Source: Lates calcarifer
Lineage: Eukaryota; Chordata; Actinopteri; Centropomidae
Reading direction: 5' to 3'
DNA: 64,000 nucleotides
NCBI RefSeq assembly: GCF_001640805.2
Contig: NC_066844.1
Location: 17,041,543-17,105,542 of the forward strand
The position numbers and the translations under genes are program-made. How positions within the stretch are numbered: the stretch's first letter is position 1; every line of letters begins with the position of its first letter. Under the pieces are notes generated by a model. That model worked only from the letters and a program-made list of their open reading frames with translations, did no database searches and had not been told where the DNA came from. Shown piece by piece: positions 1 to 19,100 of the stretch.

Positions 1-1700
1 TTTTTGCCAATTTTTTTGTCTTGTTAGTACATTTCTGTTGCATGTCTGGTGCAGGCAAATAACATGACACGAGCACGGTGTCATGTGAGACCTAGTATCT
101 GAACTTCAACCAACATTGTAAGTCTGGTGTGCGGTTGAATCGGCAAATATGTTTTGATCTAGTTCTCTTTTTTAATCGCCTTCAGTCTTGATTTACTGTG
201 ATGAAGAAGAGCATTACTCTTACCTTACAGGCAAACACATAAGTGGTATTCTTGTCTCCATACATAACTCAACAATGGTTTTGTTAATCATACATAAAGC
301 AAGCTGAAGTCTGCTTGCCTCCCCTCTGACAGCCACAAAAGTACGGCTGAATACAGTATAGCAGGTTCTGGACCTTCTCCATTAATACCTCCTTCGATTT
401 CTGTTGTGATCTTTTAATTGTATTGGGATGAAATACAACTAGGTTTTCATTGTTAAAGGGATCAAGTTTAAGGATTTGTATATCAGATCCACTTTTAAGT
501 CACCATATAATAGAAAATGGGGCTCTAATGAATCTAATGAGCATTGATATTAATGGTGTAATAAAAGGTGGGTGAGCTCAGTGTTCTTTCCCAAGCTCCT
601 AAAATGTGATTTGCAAAACTTTCAATTTCATCTTGAATTATCTGAAAAATCCACGATTAAATGTGCACATCTTTTCAGTGGTGAGACTGTTGGTTGTTGT
701 TGGTTTTCCTTCTCGAGCTTAATTTGATCGTGGTTATTTTCTCACGTATGGTCACAACGGATTAAATGTGTCACATGATGCTGGTGAGGAAGTACAACTC
801 TCATGCTCCTCATTTTTCTCTCCTTTACAGCAAGTGCATTTTTCCCCCTCTGTTCACTTGACAAAAGACAGCAACAATACAGGTGATTGTCCATCTAGGT
901 ATTGCCACTGGCAGCTGGAAACATCCAACTGTGAAGCTTAGTCGGCAGTAAAAAGACGGATATGCAACAGAATAGAAGCCATATTTTGGTTGCCTGAGCT
1001 TACCAGGGTAAATAAACTGAGAAAATTACTAAATCACATTTTATGTCTGCAATCAGATCAGAGTTAAGGTCCTACATCCATTTGTATGATTTCATATTTC
1101 TTGTGGGTTTACTGGATTTTCTTCACAGAAATCCAGTAAACCCACTGTCAGAGGAATTCATTATATAAAGATGTATGATTTCTCTTTAGTTTGAATTGCC
1201 CAGGTTGCCACTAAAAGTCCTCATGTTTGCAATCCAGCAATTATAAACATACAGAGAAGTAACATAAATAACAGAACAGCCCAATAGAAAAATGCTTCTT
1301 TTGTGAATTATAGTTTCATAACAAAACTACATTACTGAAGAGTGCACAAACGTATGCTTAGGATATGCAGGATGGCATCGTATTTGCATGAAATTCTATT
1401 AAAAATGAACAAAAAAATTATATTTATAAAATGCCTTTATGTAGACCGAAACCCACAAAATAGTATAATAAGATTAATAATATAAAATTATTTACTTGTA
1501 ACAAAATAAACAGAAATTTTAAGCTTACCACCTGATCAATGATCACACGCATTTCGCGTGAACGAGCACGCATGACGTTCGCGTTCACGTACGACCTTGT
1601 TTTTGTTGATGTTTAATTTGAGTGCGGCTGCGCGCTACTCAATGCTTTTGCCGTTGCTGACGCGACCTAGCAAGAAAAAAGAGAGTGTGGACCCTCTTTA
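1..1700. other. Intergenic sequence upstream of dcaf12
   Basis: No exon with coding similarity or splice structure was recognised here. The sequence is AT-rich and mostly featureless. Two structures stand out: a perfect 17-bp inverted repeat with a 9-nt loop at 1103-1145 (listed separately), and a CpG-rich block around 1547-1600. That block carries the inverted repeat CGTGAACG (1557-1564) / CGTTCACG (1582-1589) with a TGACG half-site between the arms. It is a plausible upstream part of the dcaf12 promoter. Confidence 0.6.
1103..1145. repeat. Perfect 17-bp inverted repeat (hairpin)
   Basis: GTGGGTTTACTGGATTT (1103-1119) is followed by a 9-nt spacer and its exact reverse complement (1129-1145). 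A transcript of either strand would fold into a 17-bp stem with a 9-nt loop. The stem is short for a miRNA precursor and no longer pairing continues outside it. A fold-back end of a small DNA transposon is an alternative. Confidence 0.85.
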
Positions 1701-1964
1701 GCTAGCGACACTGTGGAAACTGAATAGGTTGTGCGGAATCGGTGTAGCATTGTTTGGGAACCCAGGAGGAGAGCTAACAATAGGAGTTCAGCGATAATCT
1801 TAGCCAGCGACTAACCAACCTCTCCCGTATGTGATCGCCCTCCCTCGTCGTCGGACGCTGCCAGAGAGGGCCAAGGAACAAAATAGCATATCGCCATTAT
1901 ATGATCCAGTGTCCAGCGTCACTTTTACCCTCCATGTGGGTGAGGGAACTGTGTGTGTCAGATT
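1540..1964 (+). promoter_or_regulatory. Probable dcaf12 promoter and 5' UTR
   Basis: A CpG-containing segment precedes the dcaf12 start codon. It holds the inverted repeat CGTGAACG/CGTTCACG, a CRE-like TGACG half-site at 1573 and no clear TATA box, as expected for a broadly expressed gene. The transcription start is not determined. The last ~200 bp are presumably 5' UTR. The start codon at 1965 has A at -3 and G at +4. Confidence 0.45.
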
Positions 1965-8847
<6,883 letters not shown>

Positions 8848-10830
8848 CCCCTTCGTCTCCTCCATTGTTGCTCCATCACTACATCCTCGTCCAGATTTTT
8901 ACTTAACCAGTCCCTCCATCCCTCTCCCTCCTCAAGTCCGTTGTGACGTCACTGTCTTCGGTATCTCCCTCTCACTCATTTTAATTGTCACTCTGTTTTG
9001 CGCACACGTGGACTCAGGAGCATGATCTTGCCCCCACCGTATCACGGCTTTGAATATTGTTCTTGTGTATGTTTGTGTCCACCATTATTCTGTCCCTTCT
9101 CCTGCAGTTATTCCTTTTCTTTTTTCAACTACTACTACTGCTACTCTGTTTTAATTTTTTTATATAAAAAAATGTACAAACAGTTAACTAGTAATTTTCA
9201 GGAGCTGCAAAGTCTGCCACTAAGGAACTCAGAAGAGTTTTGGAAAACATTAATAATAAAGTTATACATGTTCTCATCATTTAAAACTTTTACATCCAAC
9301 CCACAGGGATTAGGCTATGGTCCCTCGCTGGCTTGTTTTTTTTTTTTGTTTTTTTTTTGTTGTAAGGATAGTGTTTACTGCTGCTTCCTCCGTGATAAAT
9401 GATGGTGTCTTTGTGAAATACATGTGGAATTCTCTCCAAAAAGTTTGTTTTCATTCTCTCACTGAAATGGACGGCAATAACAAGAGAGGCAGAGAGGAAG
9501 GAGGACTGAAGAGACGATTCATTTTGAAGGACTGAAACCGGAGCGCAATCAGACGTTTGATGGAGAGTATTTACTGGTCGGAACAGCCCGTCCTGTCCCG
9601 CAACAATCACAAAGAACTTCTCTCTTCTCCCGTCAGAAGTAAAACGAAGAAGCCAATCAAAATGGGACTTTGTGTTCGTACTTTTCTCACTGAGATGATG
9701 TAAAGGAGAAACATTAAGATTGCTAAATGCAGTGTTTGTTGTTATGCTATTAATTAATCCCAACAAATGCTTATTTTATTTTTTGACTGTGTGATTTTGA
9801 CAGGCATACCCCTGCTGATATTCTAATTTGCTTTATTTGTATTTATTTTCTCCTCTCTCTGTCACCTTTATTCAGTTGGTCAGGGGTGTTTATATCTGCT
9901 TCTTCTGAAGGATATGTTGTCTTTTTGCCCTTAGCTTGTGTCCCTTTTCTCTCTGACCAGAATGCTTTCAGCAGATTTGTCCATTGGCAGTGGTTAAATC
10001 CTGATCTATAACCATTCTGTTATTAGAGAACTTACCCTAAGATATTAAGTTTTGGTAGCAAGTTAAGTGTCGTCAGATATGATGATTAATAGATAGAAGA
10101 GCCTTTCATTACTGGATTGAATGCCCCCTCCTCACCCCTTCCCCTCCCTGTGATTCTGGGACTCCTCAACAGGAGAAGAGTGGTAGAAGCTCACTTTGAT
10201 CTTCTCACCCAAGCAAGAAGGATGCAAGGAGAACTAATGAGAATTTTTTTTGACTGTACCCAGGAGTTATGGGGCTACAGGCACATATATTTGTTGTCAC
10301 AGTTGTAAAACTTTCTTTTTTCCCTCTTTTTGTATCCAGGAGTGGGCGATTCTGCTCTTTTCCTTGTTTGGTAGAGGCAGGGTAGGCTTGAGTTATGTTT
10401 TTTGCCTTGCTCAAGTCTTTCTGTGAAAGACTGCCACAGGCGATCATAGTTTTCCTTTTCTACATGGAACTTTTTCTCCAGTTTTCATGATAATGACAGA
10501 TTGAACAGAGAAACCCCAATTACGACCAAGAATTGAACAAATAACCAACACTTTAAAAGTGTATTTTATATATAAATGTGTATATGTATGTGTAAAATAC
10601 ATAGGGACAATTGCATACATTTTTATGTATATGTCTGAGGAAGTGTGTGGATTGATGTGTCTACTTGGTGATGCCCTGTTTTTTTTTATACACGCCTCAT
10701 GAATGTTTTTACAAATGACTGAATCTGAGGATATTGTAAGATATAAACATCTGAAAAAAAAACAAGCTATTAAATCTTTAAAAAAGAGTAAATAATAAAA
10801 ATAAAATGTATATTGATGTAACATTTCTTT
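8848..10830 (+). other. dcaf12 3' UTR and downstream flank
   Basis: The stop codon at 8845-8847 is followed by non-coding, T-rich sequence. A first AATAAA lies at 9255-9260. A tight cluster of overlapping AATAAA signals lies at 10794-10805, so a short and a long 3' UTR (about 0.4 and 2 kb) are both possible. No other gene was seen in this stretch. Confidence 0.5.
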
Positions 10831-11089
10831 TTTTTCCCCATGTTTGACTTGATTTATCTCATTGAAAGGTTTCCACTTGGATTAAACGGGTCACTGCTCA
10901 TTTAGATGTTATTAGTGATATCAGGCCATATGGTAGCTGTCAGGACAGAAAGGACTGTCACTGATAGACCAGTCTACACTCTGAGCATGTATTGTAGGAA
11001 TAATACAGCTTTGGAGTTTTTCAATGAGGTTAAAAACATATTTCGATATAAAAGTTCATTGTGAAATTTCGTTTTAACGAGGTTTCTAT

Positions 11090-11210
11090 GACAGTGAGCG
11101 CTGAATCTTAAGAAGTTGTGTCCCGGAGAGGAAAGCGGAGCATCCACCGCGGCAGCGCACGTCACGTGACCACCTTGTCTGCTGCTGGCCGAGTGAAGCG
11201 TGTTAGCAGG
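11090..11210 (+). promoter_or_regulatory. Probable ubap2 promoter and non-coding exon 1
   Basis: A CpG-containing block carries the perfect palindrome GTCACGTGAC (11161-11170), a canonical USF/MITF-type E-box, next to GCGGCAGCGCACG. A good splice donor (AGCAG|GTAATA, exon end at 11209) follows, so this is probably the untranslated first exon. Translation would start in exon 2 at 13111. The transcription start is inferred, not seen. Confidence 0.5.
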
Positions 11211-13068
11211 TAATAAAAACACACATTTCTTACGTTTTTCAAGTTCAGTTTCTGTATATCAGCGCGCTCAAAGTATGTACTTAAGCGCGTTTTCGTTGAT
11301 ACAGTTGGCCTCTGGCCTCGTTGTTGTGCTTATACGGGGTTGTGAGAGATGTCTTTCGCAATTTTTCTGTTGTCTTGTTTCCCGGCGAGCAATGTCGGGA
11401 TGGGATTGTGCTCCGCTGCGAGGCCTTTTTCTTTAGAATTGACACAGCTTTGTTGGTAGCTGGCTAGCCTGTTGTTTTGTTGTCGAGGGTGAGCCTGATG
11501 TAATTGCCACCATTGTTAGATAACTGTGCGGATCTATAAATACATATGAGGCTTTAGCAAGCCAGTTAGACGGTCGTTGGCTAGTATCAACTTGGACCAG
11601 ATTTAGATAGCATCGTTAGCTAGCGTCATCCCTCTGCATCATTTATTCACGGTATAGTGTCAGCATTAGCATGTCAGTGGCTAACTTCAGTTCACGCTAG
11701 CGAGGACAAAGGGGACCCTAGTACCAACCACACCAAGTCGGTCAGTGTTGTCGAAAACGACGCTACGAAAATCCGATTTATTTTTGCAAGGTAGACGCGT
11801 ACTGTGAAGGTTTACCGAATAGTCCTATATGTAGACTCAAGAAATAAGTAATCTAACAGCTACGGGCTAACGTTAGCATTGGTTCAAAACAACGCTCCGC
11901 TTGCATTACTACTAAAACAAACTGCGGTCATTTGTCAGCTAGTTAACCGTAACCAAGTACATGTTAACATACGTAAACATGTAATTATAACTAATTTGAC
12001 TGATATTTGATTCGTCGTCTCCGTTTGCCCGAATAAAAGTGATGAACAATGGAGATGTTCAGAGTTACTGATTGATTGTTTTGTTATTGTTTATGTCTAA
12101 AACTATCGATACTCATTCTCGTAATGATATATAAGTGTTTGATTGATTACATGTAAATTGCAGCTGTTACTGTTATTTTCTCCGTCATTAAAAATAGGTT
12201 TAGAGATTTTTTTCACTGAAATTGCATTTAAAGCCAGGTATTCCCTTTGCATTAGTTAGCTTTGTTCCGTCCAGCAGCCAATGGCAGCAGTGCGTTTGCC
12301 AGCGTCACTCAGACACTGTAAGCTGGATTGCTATTGTTCTCTGACATAAAACAAATGGGTCAGTGGGGATATCTGTAGTTAATGTTCTAGTAATGGACAC
12401 CATAGTCAAACTGTGCAGTACAAATTGAATCAAAGGGTATTTTGCATTACATGGTTTTGAGCAGTTGCTATTCCTATTTCTTTGCAGGTGGATAAAGCTG
12501 TCTGTATGTTTGTGACAGTTTTTAATATTTGTTGCTGAAAATTATTAGTGTGGGCTAATGTAGTGTAGCACAAAATATGCAGCAAGGTACAAATTCTTCA
12601 GGTCTTAGTTATCAAATACACAAAGACAAATTCAGCATCTCAGTGTAGTAGTTTAGTGTTTAAGATCTGTGTCTGTATGTCATCTTTGATGCTGTAAACT
12701 ATCTAGCAACCGGGGGTGGGGGGGTGGGGGGTGTGTAGTGTTCGTTCTGCTTCACACACACTGTGGTCTGTGCTATTTGCAAGAGGACACTGGGTCGCTC
12801 TCCCTCCTTGACCTAGATTTTCAGTAAAGCTGTTGCATCACCAGGCCACCTGTGGGTCTTACAGCTTCCATGAGGGCAGTATTCATGATTGTGCAATAAG
12901 GCTTAGCTACGCTAAAAGCACATATTTCTGGCATTTAACACTTACTTCCGTCTATGCAGTCACACAAGGGAAGGTATTGAGGCTGTGCTGCAATAACATT
13001 GTTAATGAACTACATGTAAGTGTCGGTGGATTTCACTCACACTTCCATATTTCTTGTTTCCTTTGCAG
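11210..13068 (+). other. ubap2 intron 1
   Basis: Non-coding. Contains the palindrome GCTAACGTTAGC at 11866-11877 amid further TTAGC/GCTAGC words. It also has a G-rich tract at 12712-12733 with runs of 5, 7 and 6 G separated by single T, which could form a G-quadruplex on the + strand. No snoRNA or exon was found. Confidence 0.5.
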
Positions 13069-13110
13069 ATTTTTCTATTTTGTACATACAGAGTTTTGTA
13101 TATACTGTAT

Positions 13111-16100
13111 ATGATGAGCTCGCTGGGCGGCGACAAGGCCCGGGGCCCTCGGGAAAAAGCGCTGCCCGCTGCTACTCACGCCTCACAGCCACAGAAACAG
13201 ATACAGGTGAGACACCACAACCATATGAACATGAAAAAAAAAACCACATTCTTTTCAGTCTGATAAATTTTGATACATAACAACAGTGGGCACACGACTA
13301 CCCTTGTTAACAATTTCATCAGTCCTTTACACACTTTATTTACTTTGTCCTTCCCTTTTTTCTCCTGTTAACCAAACTTTTTCCCAATACTCTCATTGTC
13401 TCTTTTTTGCAGGCTACTGCCGAGCAGATTCGGCTTGCCCAGATGATCTATGACAAGAATGATGCTGACTTTGAGGACAAAGTTAATCAGGTGAGGAATA
13501 CTTGAGGCATTTGGCATATGATACAAGGCTCATTGTCTGGCTACTAGGCTGCATCAGGGCAAGCTGACACGTTCTTCCGTGACTGCAGTACTCTTGGTTA
13601 ACACATGAAAAATGCATATTTGATACTATGAGTGACACCATGACTTGTATTGTCATGTAGACCTTCAGTGACTACTTGGCATTTCTAATATGTGCGTTTG
13701 TTGGTCTCCCCAGCTGATGGAGGTGACTGGGAAGAACCAGGATGAATGCATGGTTGCACTCCATGACTGCAATGAGGATGTTAGCCGAGCCATCAACTTC
13801 CTCCTGGAGAGCACCTCAGGACATGGTAAACAACACGGTGTCTCATTTAATTTCTTCAAAAACTTACCTACTAACTTATCATTTACTTTCAGCTATACTG
13901 ATTTCTGTTTCCAATATTGTAAATAAATGTATTTTGCTTGGAAGGCAGAACATGCTGTGAACTTACAGAATAACTGCAGTACTGAGATGTGTGATTTAAA
14001 TTTAGAAAATATGTTAAGCATAGAGGAAAACAAAAAAAAAAACAAGAACAACAACATGAAGTCTGAATATAAGTGAGAATAATCATTCCTGCTCTGAATT
14101 CCAAGGTGTACTTTTCCTTCCACAAATCAAACAGACCTCTCTAACAGCAGACATTTTGACATGTCAGTAGGAGAAGCACAGATGTAATTAATAACCTTAA
14201 CAATGGCTCAATTCCATTTATCTCAGCTGGTGTCAGGGTCCTGGTATTTGTGTACGCTGGCTCACTGCCACGGCTTTACTGAGGCATTCAAAACAAATGG
14301 AGCCATCATTAATGTTATTAGTAACACCTGTGCTTTTCCTCTAATAATAAGCCAAAATGTCTGCTGTAAGAAAAGTGGACTGAACGCGGGTGACAATTTT
14401 ACAAGCAGAAACTGGGCAGTAGTCTGTAGATGATGATTTTTAAATGCTGCATCGTGGGCTTTCAAAGCATGCCACTTCTTTAAGTCCTGTCTATCATCAT
14501 GATTCCAGCAGGTGAGCTGCATGGAGAGTCAGTTGTTACCATGTGCTTTACATGTCCTACATACGTGAAAATCCATCCACACAGGTGTTCTCATTTACTG
14601 TGGCATGATGAGGCCTCTCATCAGAACTGTGTAGGACTGTGTTTGATTGATATCGCAGTGACTCTTCTCTTAGTTATGATTAACCTTATTACATTATCAT
14701 TAGTCATGGAATCTAGTGACCTCACATAAATTTAGCACCACCCAAATTCTAGCTTAGGTCTAATCAGCCAGAATAATTGAAAACACCTGTGCAGGGCCTA
14801 CAATCGTTTTACCTCTGAACATTGTTCAAAATGCATCTCTGCACATCTCTTTGGGATTTTAATGATGGGCCAGAACATTTATCTATCCAATCAACAACCC
14901 TTTCTTACTTATTTTTCTTTAATTAATTTATTTTTGAGATCATACAGAAATTGACTAAACCCTAAGCACTTTTATTGAATATGTGGGAAAGTGGTATTAT
15001 TTGTCTAGAGAGTCACTGTGGAGATTTTTTTAAACCACTCTAAATTAACACTGTGTCCAGACAGACTGTGAAGCAAAAGCAGCACATCCTCCCTCTGTAT
15101 GTACACAGGATGTGTTCAGGTAGAGTACTGCTGTGTAGTCTCCTGTGTTTGGCAGTGCTCAGTCCAATACACAGTCAGTGCAGTTTCACTTTTGAATTGC
15201 ATGTAAGACGAAATGCAAGCCTTTGTGCAGCCTGTGTAGACAGCTGTATTGATTAAAATAAAAAAGATAATCTCTGTCAGATGTGTGTCAGACAGATGAC
15301 TGAAAAGCACAGCTGAAATGTGTCAAGCCACAGGTCCATGTTTTAATACAAGGGCATTTTAAGTTATGTAACATTCAGGAGATGAACAAATGTCTTAAAA
15401 GACATGAGGTTGTTCTGTATGTGGTTGAAAATTAAAGAAAATAAAATTGGCACTTAACAAAAGTCAGTGAAACCAGTCTCTGAACTGTCCTTTAGCCACA
15501 GTGAGTGTTACACAGTTTGCTCTTTCTAACATCAGGCACTCTTAGCATGAAGGCACTATTGTGCACCATTTTTCCCCTCCTCTACATAGAGTGTTATGTC
15601 AAACAGGCTACCAAGTATCTGGCAAACACTTGGGTGTTGTTCTGCCTGTGCGCTTCGAGTCCGAGTGAATGTCCCAACATTTCTGACAAATACCAGCCGG
15701 CACAGATGGCGAGGAGAGGCTGCAGGGCAGGGCAGGGCAGACAGCCAGACAGCTACCCACGTCGTCGTTTTGATTTTGTGGAAATCCAAAAATAGCAAAT
15801 AAATGGTTTTCCCCTTTACATGGACGTCTCCTTTGTTATGGTATATACTGCAGCTCTCAAGATCTTAACTGTCCATATACAAAATAAATGGTTGCTAAGT
15901 GAGCTTTCTTATGCTGCAAGAGCAGGTGTAATAGAAGAGTGCCCTATTAAATAATTAACACACTGTGCGCTTAATCAATCTGAAGCACATTGTCAGTGTT
16001 GATATCCTGTTTTTCTGCTGGCTAGCAATTTTAAGTGTCTTTAAGCTGCAATGAGTAGCACATTAACTATACAGTTTGTGCTACTTGTTTTCCATTTTTG

Positions 16101-19100
16101 TATTTACTACTTTTATTCTTTTCTCCTCTGGTGTCATTGTTGTTCCTTGTTTAGACCTCATGGGAGACAGTGGGGAAGAAGAAGCCACTGGTGAAGGAGG
16201 GTCCATCAGAAAGCAAGGAGAACAAGGAGAACAGGGAGAAGAGAGGAGAGAGGGAGGCTAGCAAGGGCCGTGTGGCTGCCAACCGCAAGGGCAAGGGGGC
16301 CAGCCGCAGCCGACAGGGTGTGGAGTTTGAACTTATTAATTCTCATCTAGTTCGAAGCCCCCTGTTTCTTCTTTGGCTTCTCAGTGTTACATTTCGTTAC
16401 ATCATACTGTTGCTAATGTAGTTTCTAATTTCATTTGTGTGAACACGCACAGCACGTCCAGAGGAGAATGGCGTGGAGGTGACACCAGTGGACAGAGGCT
16501 CAGATCGAGGTCGGAGGGTCAAAGGGGGCCGAGGTGAGCAGACACCCTCTAAGACATGACCGTCAGCATGTCTAACACTTGAGTACATGTTGTTGACTTT
16601 CGTGCGAATGTTACACAGGATCTGGAGGTCGAGGTAGAGGCAGAGCACCAGCAGGGAGCCGGTTCTCAGCCCAGGGCATGGGGTACAGCATCAACAACAC
16701 ACACAGAATTGCAAGGGGTTTTCACATAATTTTAGGTGTAAATTAATTAGCACCAGAGTGTTCCTCATGCCAGGGAAAAGATAAATGAAACTTGTGCTTG
16801 TTGGGATTCGCATTTTTGAATGAAGTGGTACATTTTTCCTTGCAGGACTTTCAATCCTGCGGACTATACCTCAGAGGCCGGTACAGGGACCACACAAACT
16901 GAGGTGTGGGACACGGTGGCCAACAACAGTACAGATGGGACAGGTGAGCTTTAGCAGACACGCTGCTCTACATTCTGCATCTTCTTTACCTACTTATCCC
17001 ACTTGTATTTGAACTTTTGACTCACCATTGGCTGTCTTGTAGTTACCTGGAGAAATGCTTTTGAAGATTGGGCAGCTGAGGACTGGAGTGAGGATGTTAG
17101 TGTGAGTTGACGCAAAGGCTAGAACTATACAAGTGAAGCTTTTTACTCACAACTTAATTGATAATTAGTAATTTTTGTTAAACTGTTCTGTCTTTTGTGT
17201 CCGTTTGTTCCTGTAGCTCTCTGAGACCAAAGTGTTCACCTCCTCGTGTGCACCTGCTGCTGAGAACCACATCACACCTGGGCAAAGGTATGAAACTTGT
17301 TTATAATATAATACACATCTTCTGTTCTCTTGTTGCAGTCTTACACAGTTTCACTGCAGTTTCCAGTAGGGATGTAACGGTACTCAGTAAAATATTGAAC
17401 CATTCGGTCCTCCCTGCACAGTACAATACGCCCTTATGGACCGTGGGTTTTCAGTTTTGCAATTCATTTTGCATTGGCGCTTACTGCTTTCCAGTGTGTG
17501 CTCGTGTGCGTGCATGCATGTCCGTGCATGTGCGCCTGCAGCTCATGCACAGAGGTGAAAAAAAAAGAAAACAAACAGGCATGACCAGCACTAGCGGATG
17601 AGTTGAGAGGCAAAAGTTTGAAGAAGCACCAGCTTCATTCGAATCTCCAGAGTGAGATCATTTCAGTTTCGCTGTTGAATACAACAAGCGAGGGAGTGAA
17701 AACAGTGAACAGAAACGTCACTGTCTTTAAATGTTGCTTAAAACGTGTCCACTACTCAAAAGGAAACACAAGCAATATGACCAAGCATCTCCAGAAAGAT
17801 TAGATTGACATTACATTGTCAACTTTTGATTTGGTGTCCTGCAAAAGCATTTTTTAATTGACTTTACCAACTCTTCCTGTGTTAGTCTGGACCTCGCCTC
17901 TCTGCTGCAGAAGCCGGTGGGTGGAGGAAGAGAACCACCTTCCTCTTCTTCCTCTCAGAGTCTGGTCTTCACCAACTCCCACCACCACCACCACCAGCCA
18001 CCACAACAGCCGCAACCGCAGCCGCAGCTGCCCCCTAGCCGCAACGCCACTGGTAGCACAAGCTACGCACATGCTGCTCTGGTAAAAACAATTGCTTTTT
18101 ATATACTTTTTTTGCACACACATTCCCTCATCTGTCACATATAAATGGACACATAGACAAAGTGTGATGATTAGACTATTTCTTATTGTCTGTGGCAGTC
18201 GTCAGTTCTGGGAGCTGGTTTTGGGGACTTGGGCCAAGCCAAGAGGACTCAGCCCAGCGCTGGAGCTCAGATACTGGAGCAGTTGAAGGGTCCTGGCTTA
18301 GGTCCGCTACCCTCTTCCCAGGCTGCGCCTCCTGCCAGCACCCAGGGAAACAACGCCTCCACTGGCCGACTGCCAGGCCTGGGAGCACCTGTACCTCCGC
18401 CCTCCTCATCTAGCTGGGACATGAAGGCTTCAGAATCCAACACCACCTCGCTGTCCTCACAGTTCAGCCGTAAGTATTCAAATGGGAATGGATGCATTTG
18501 ACATGTGTAGGACAAAAAAAATCACTGTTTTTCCTATGTGTCCTTACATTTGTTAATATTTGCTAATTTATAAAGCTTCGTCCACTGTGTGTGTTTTGTG
18601 TGTCTGCAGGTGAGTTTAGCCTGCAGCCAGAGCCCTCTCTTGTGCTGAGCCAGCTGGTTCAGAGGCACGCTGGCCCCTCCTTGCCTCTGGCACGTCAGCC
18701 CAGTCCTCCATCGCAACAGCAAGCGCCCCCTGCTTCAGCCTCACCTGCTCCCCAGCACACCAGCACGCCAGCACAGGCAGGCCCGGGGATGACTGTTGCT
18801 GGTGCAAAACCTCCTGTCCCCAGCGCAGGGCTGGACCCTCAGGGCGGCAGTACAACGCAGCAGCAGCGGGCACAGCTCAAAGGCCAGAAACGAAGGATAC
18901 CTCCTACATCAAAGGTAGGAAGGTGGAAGTTTGACTTTTAAGCACAAATGGCTACTTGTGACTTTTTTTTGAAGGGGTTTTAATTAAAAGCCTCAGCGTT
19001 TCTTAAAGTTGTCATTCTCCAGTGTGGTGATCTGAGAGCCTACACCTTCATTGTCAAAGGCATGCATTATGGGTAGTTACATGAACTTAATTTCATGGTT

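Noticed and set aside
12036..12072. GTGATGA and CTGA in ubap2 intron 1 as a C/D snoRNA
   Set aside because: Boxes are only about 30 nt apart with no terminal stem. Mammalian UBAP2 introns host SNORD121 RNAs, but I found no equivalent with proper boxes in this window.
12712..12733. G-rich tract as a regulatory G-quadruplex
   Set aside because: Three long G runs can fold, but it is a simple intronic tract with no sign of conservation or a regulatory position, so it is noted only as composition.
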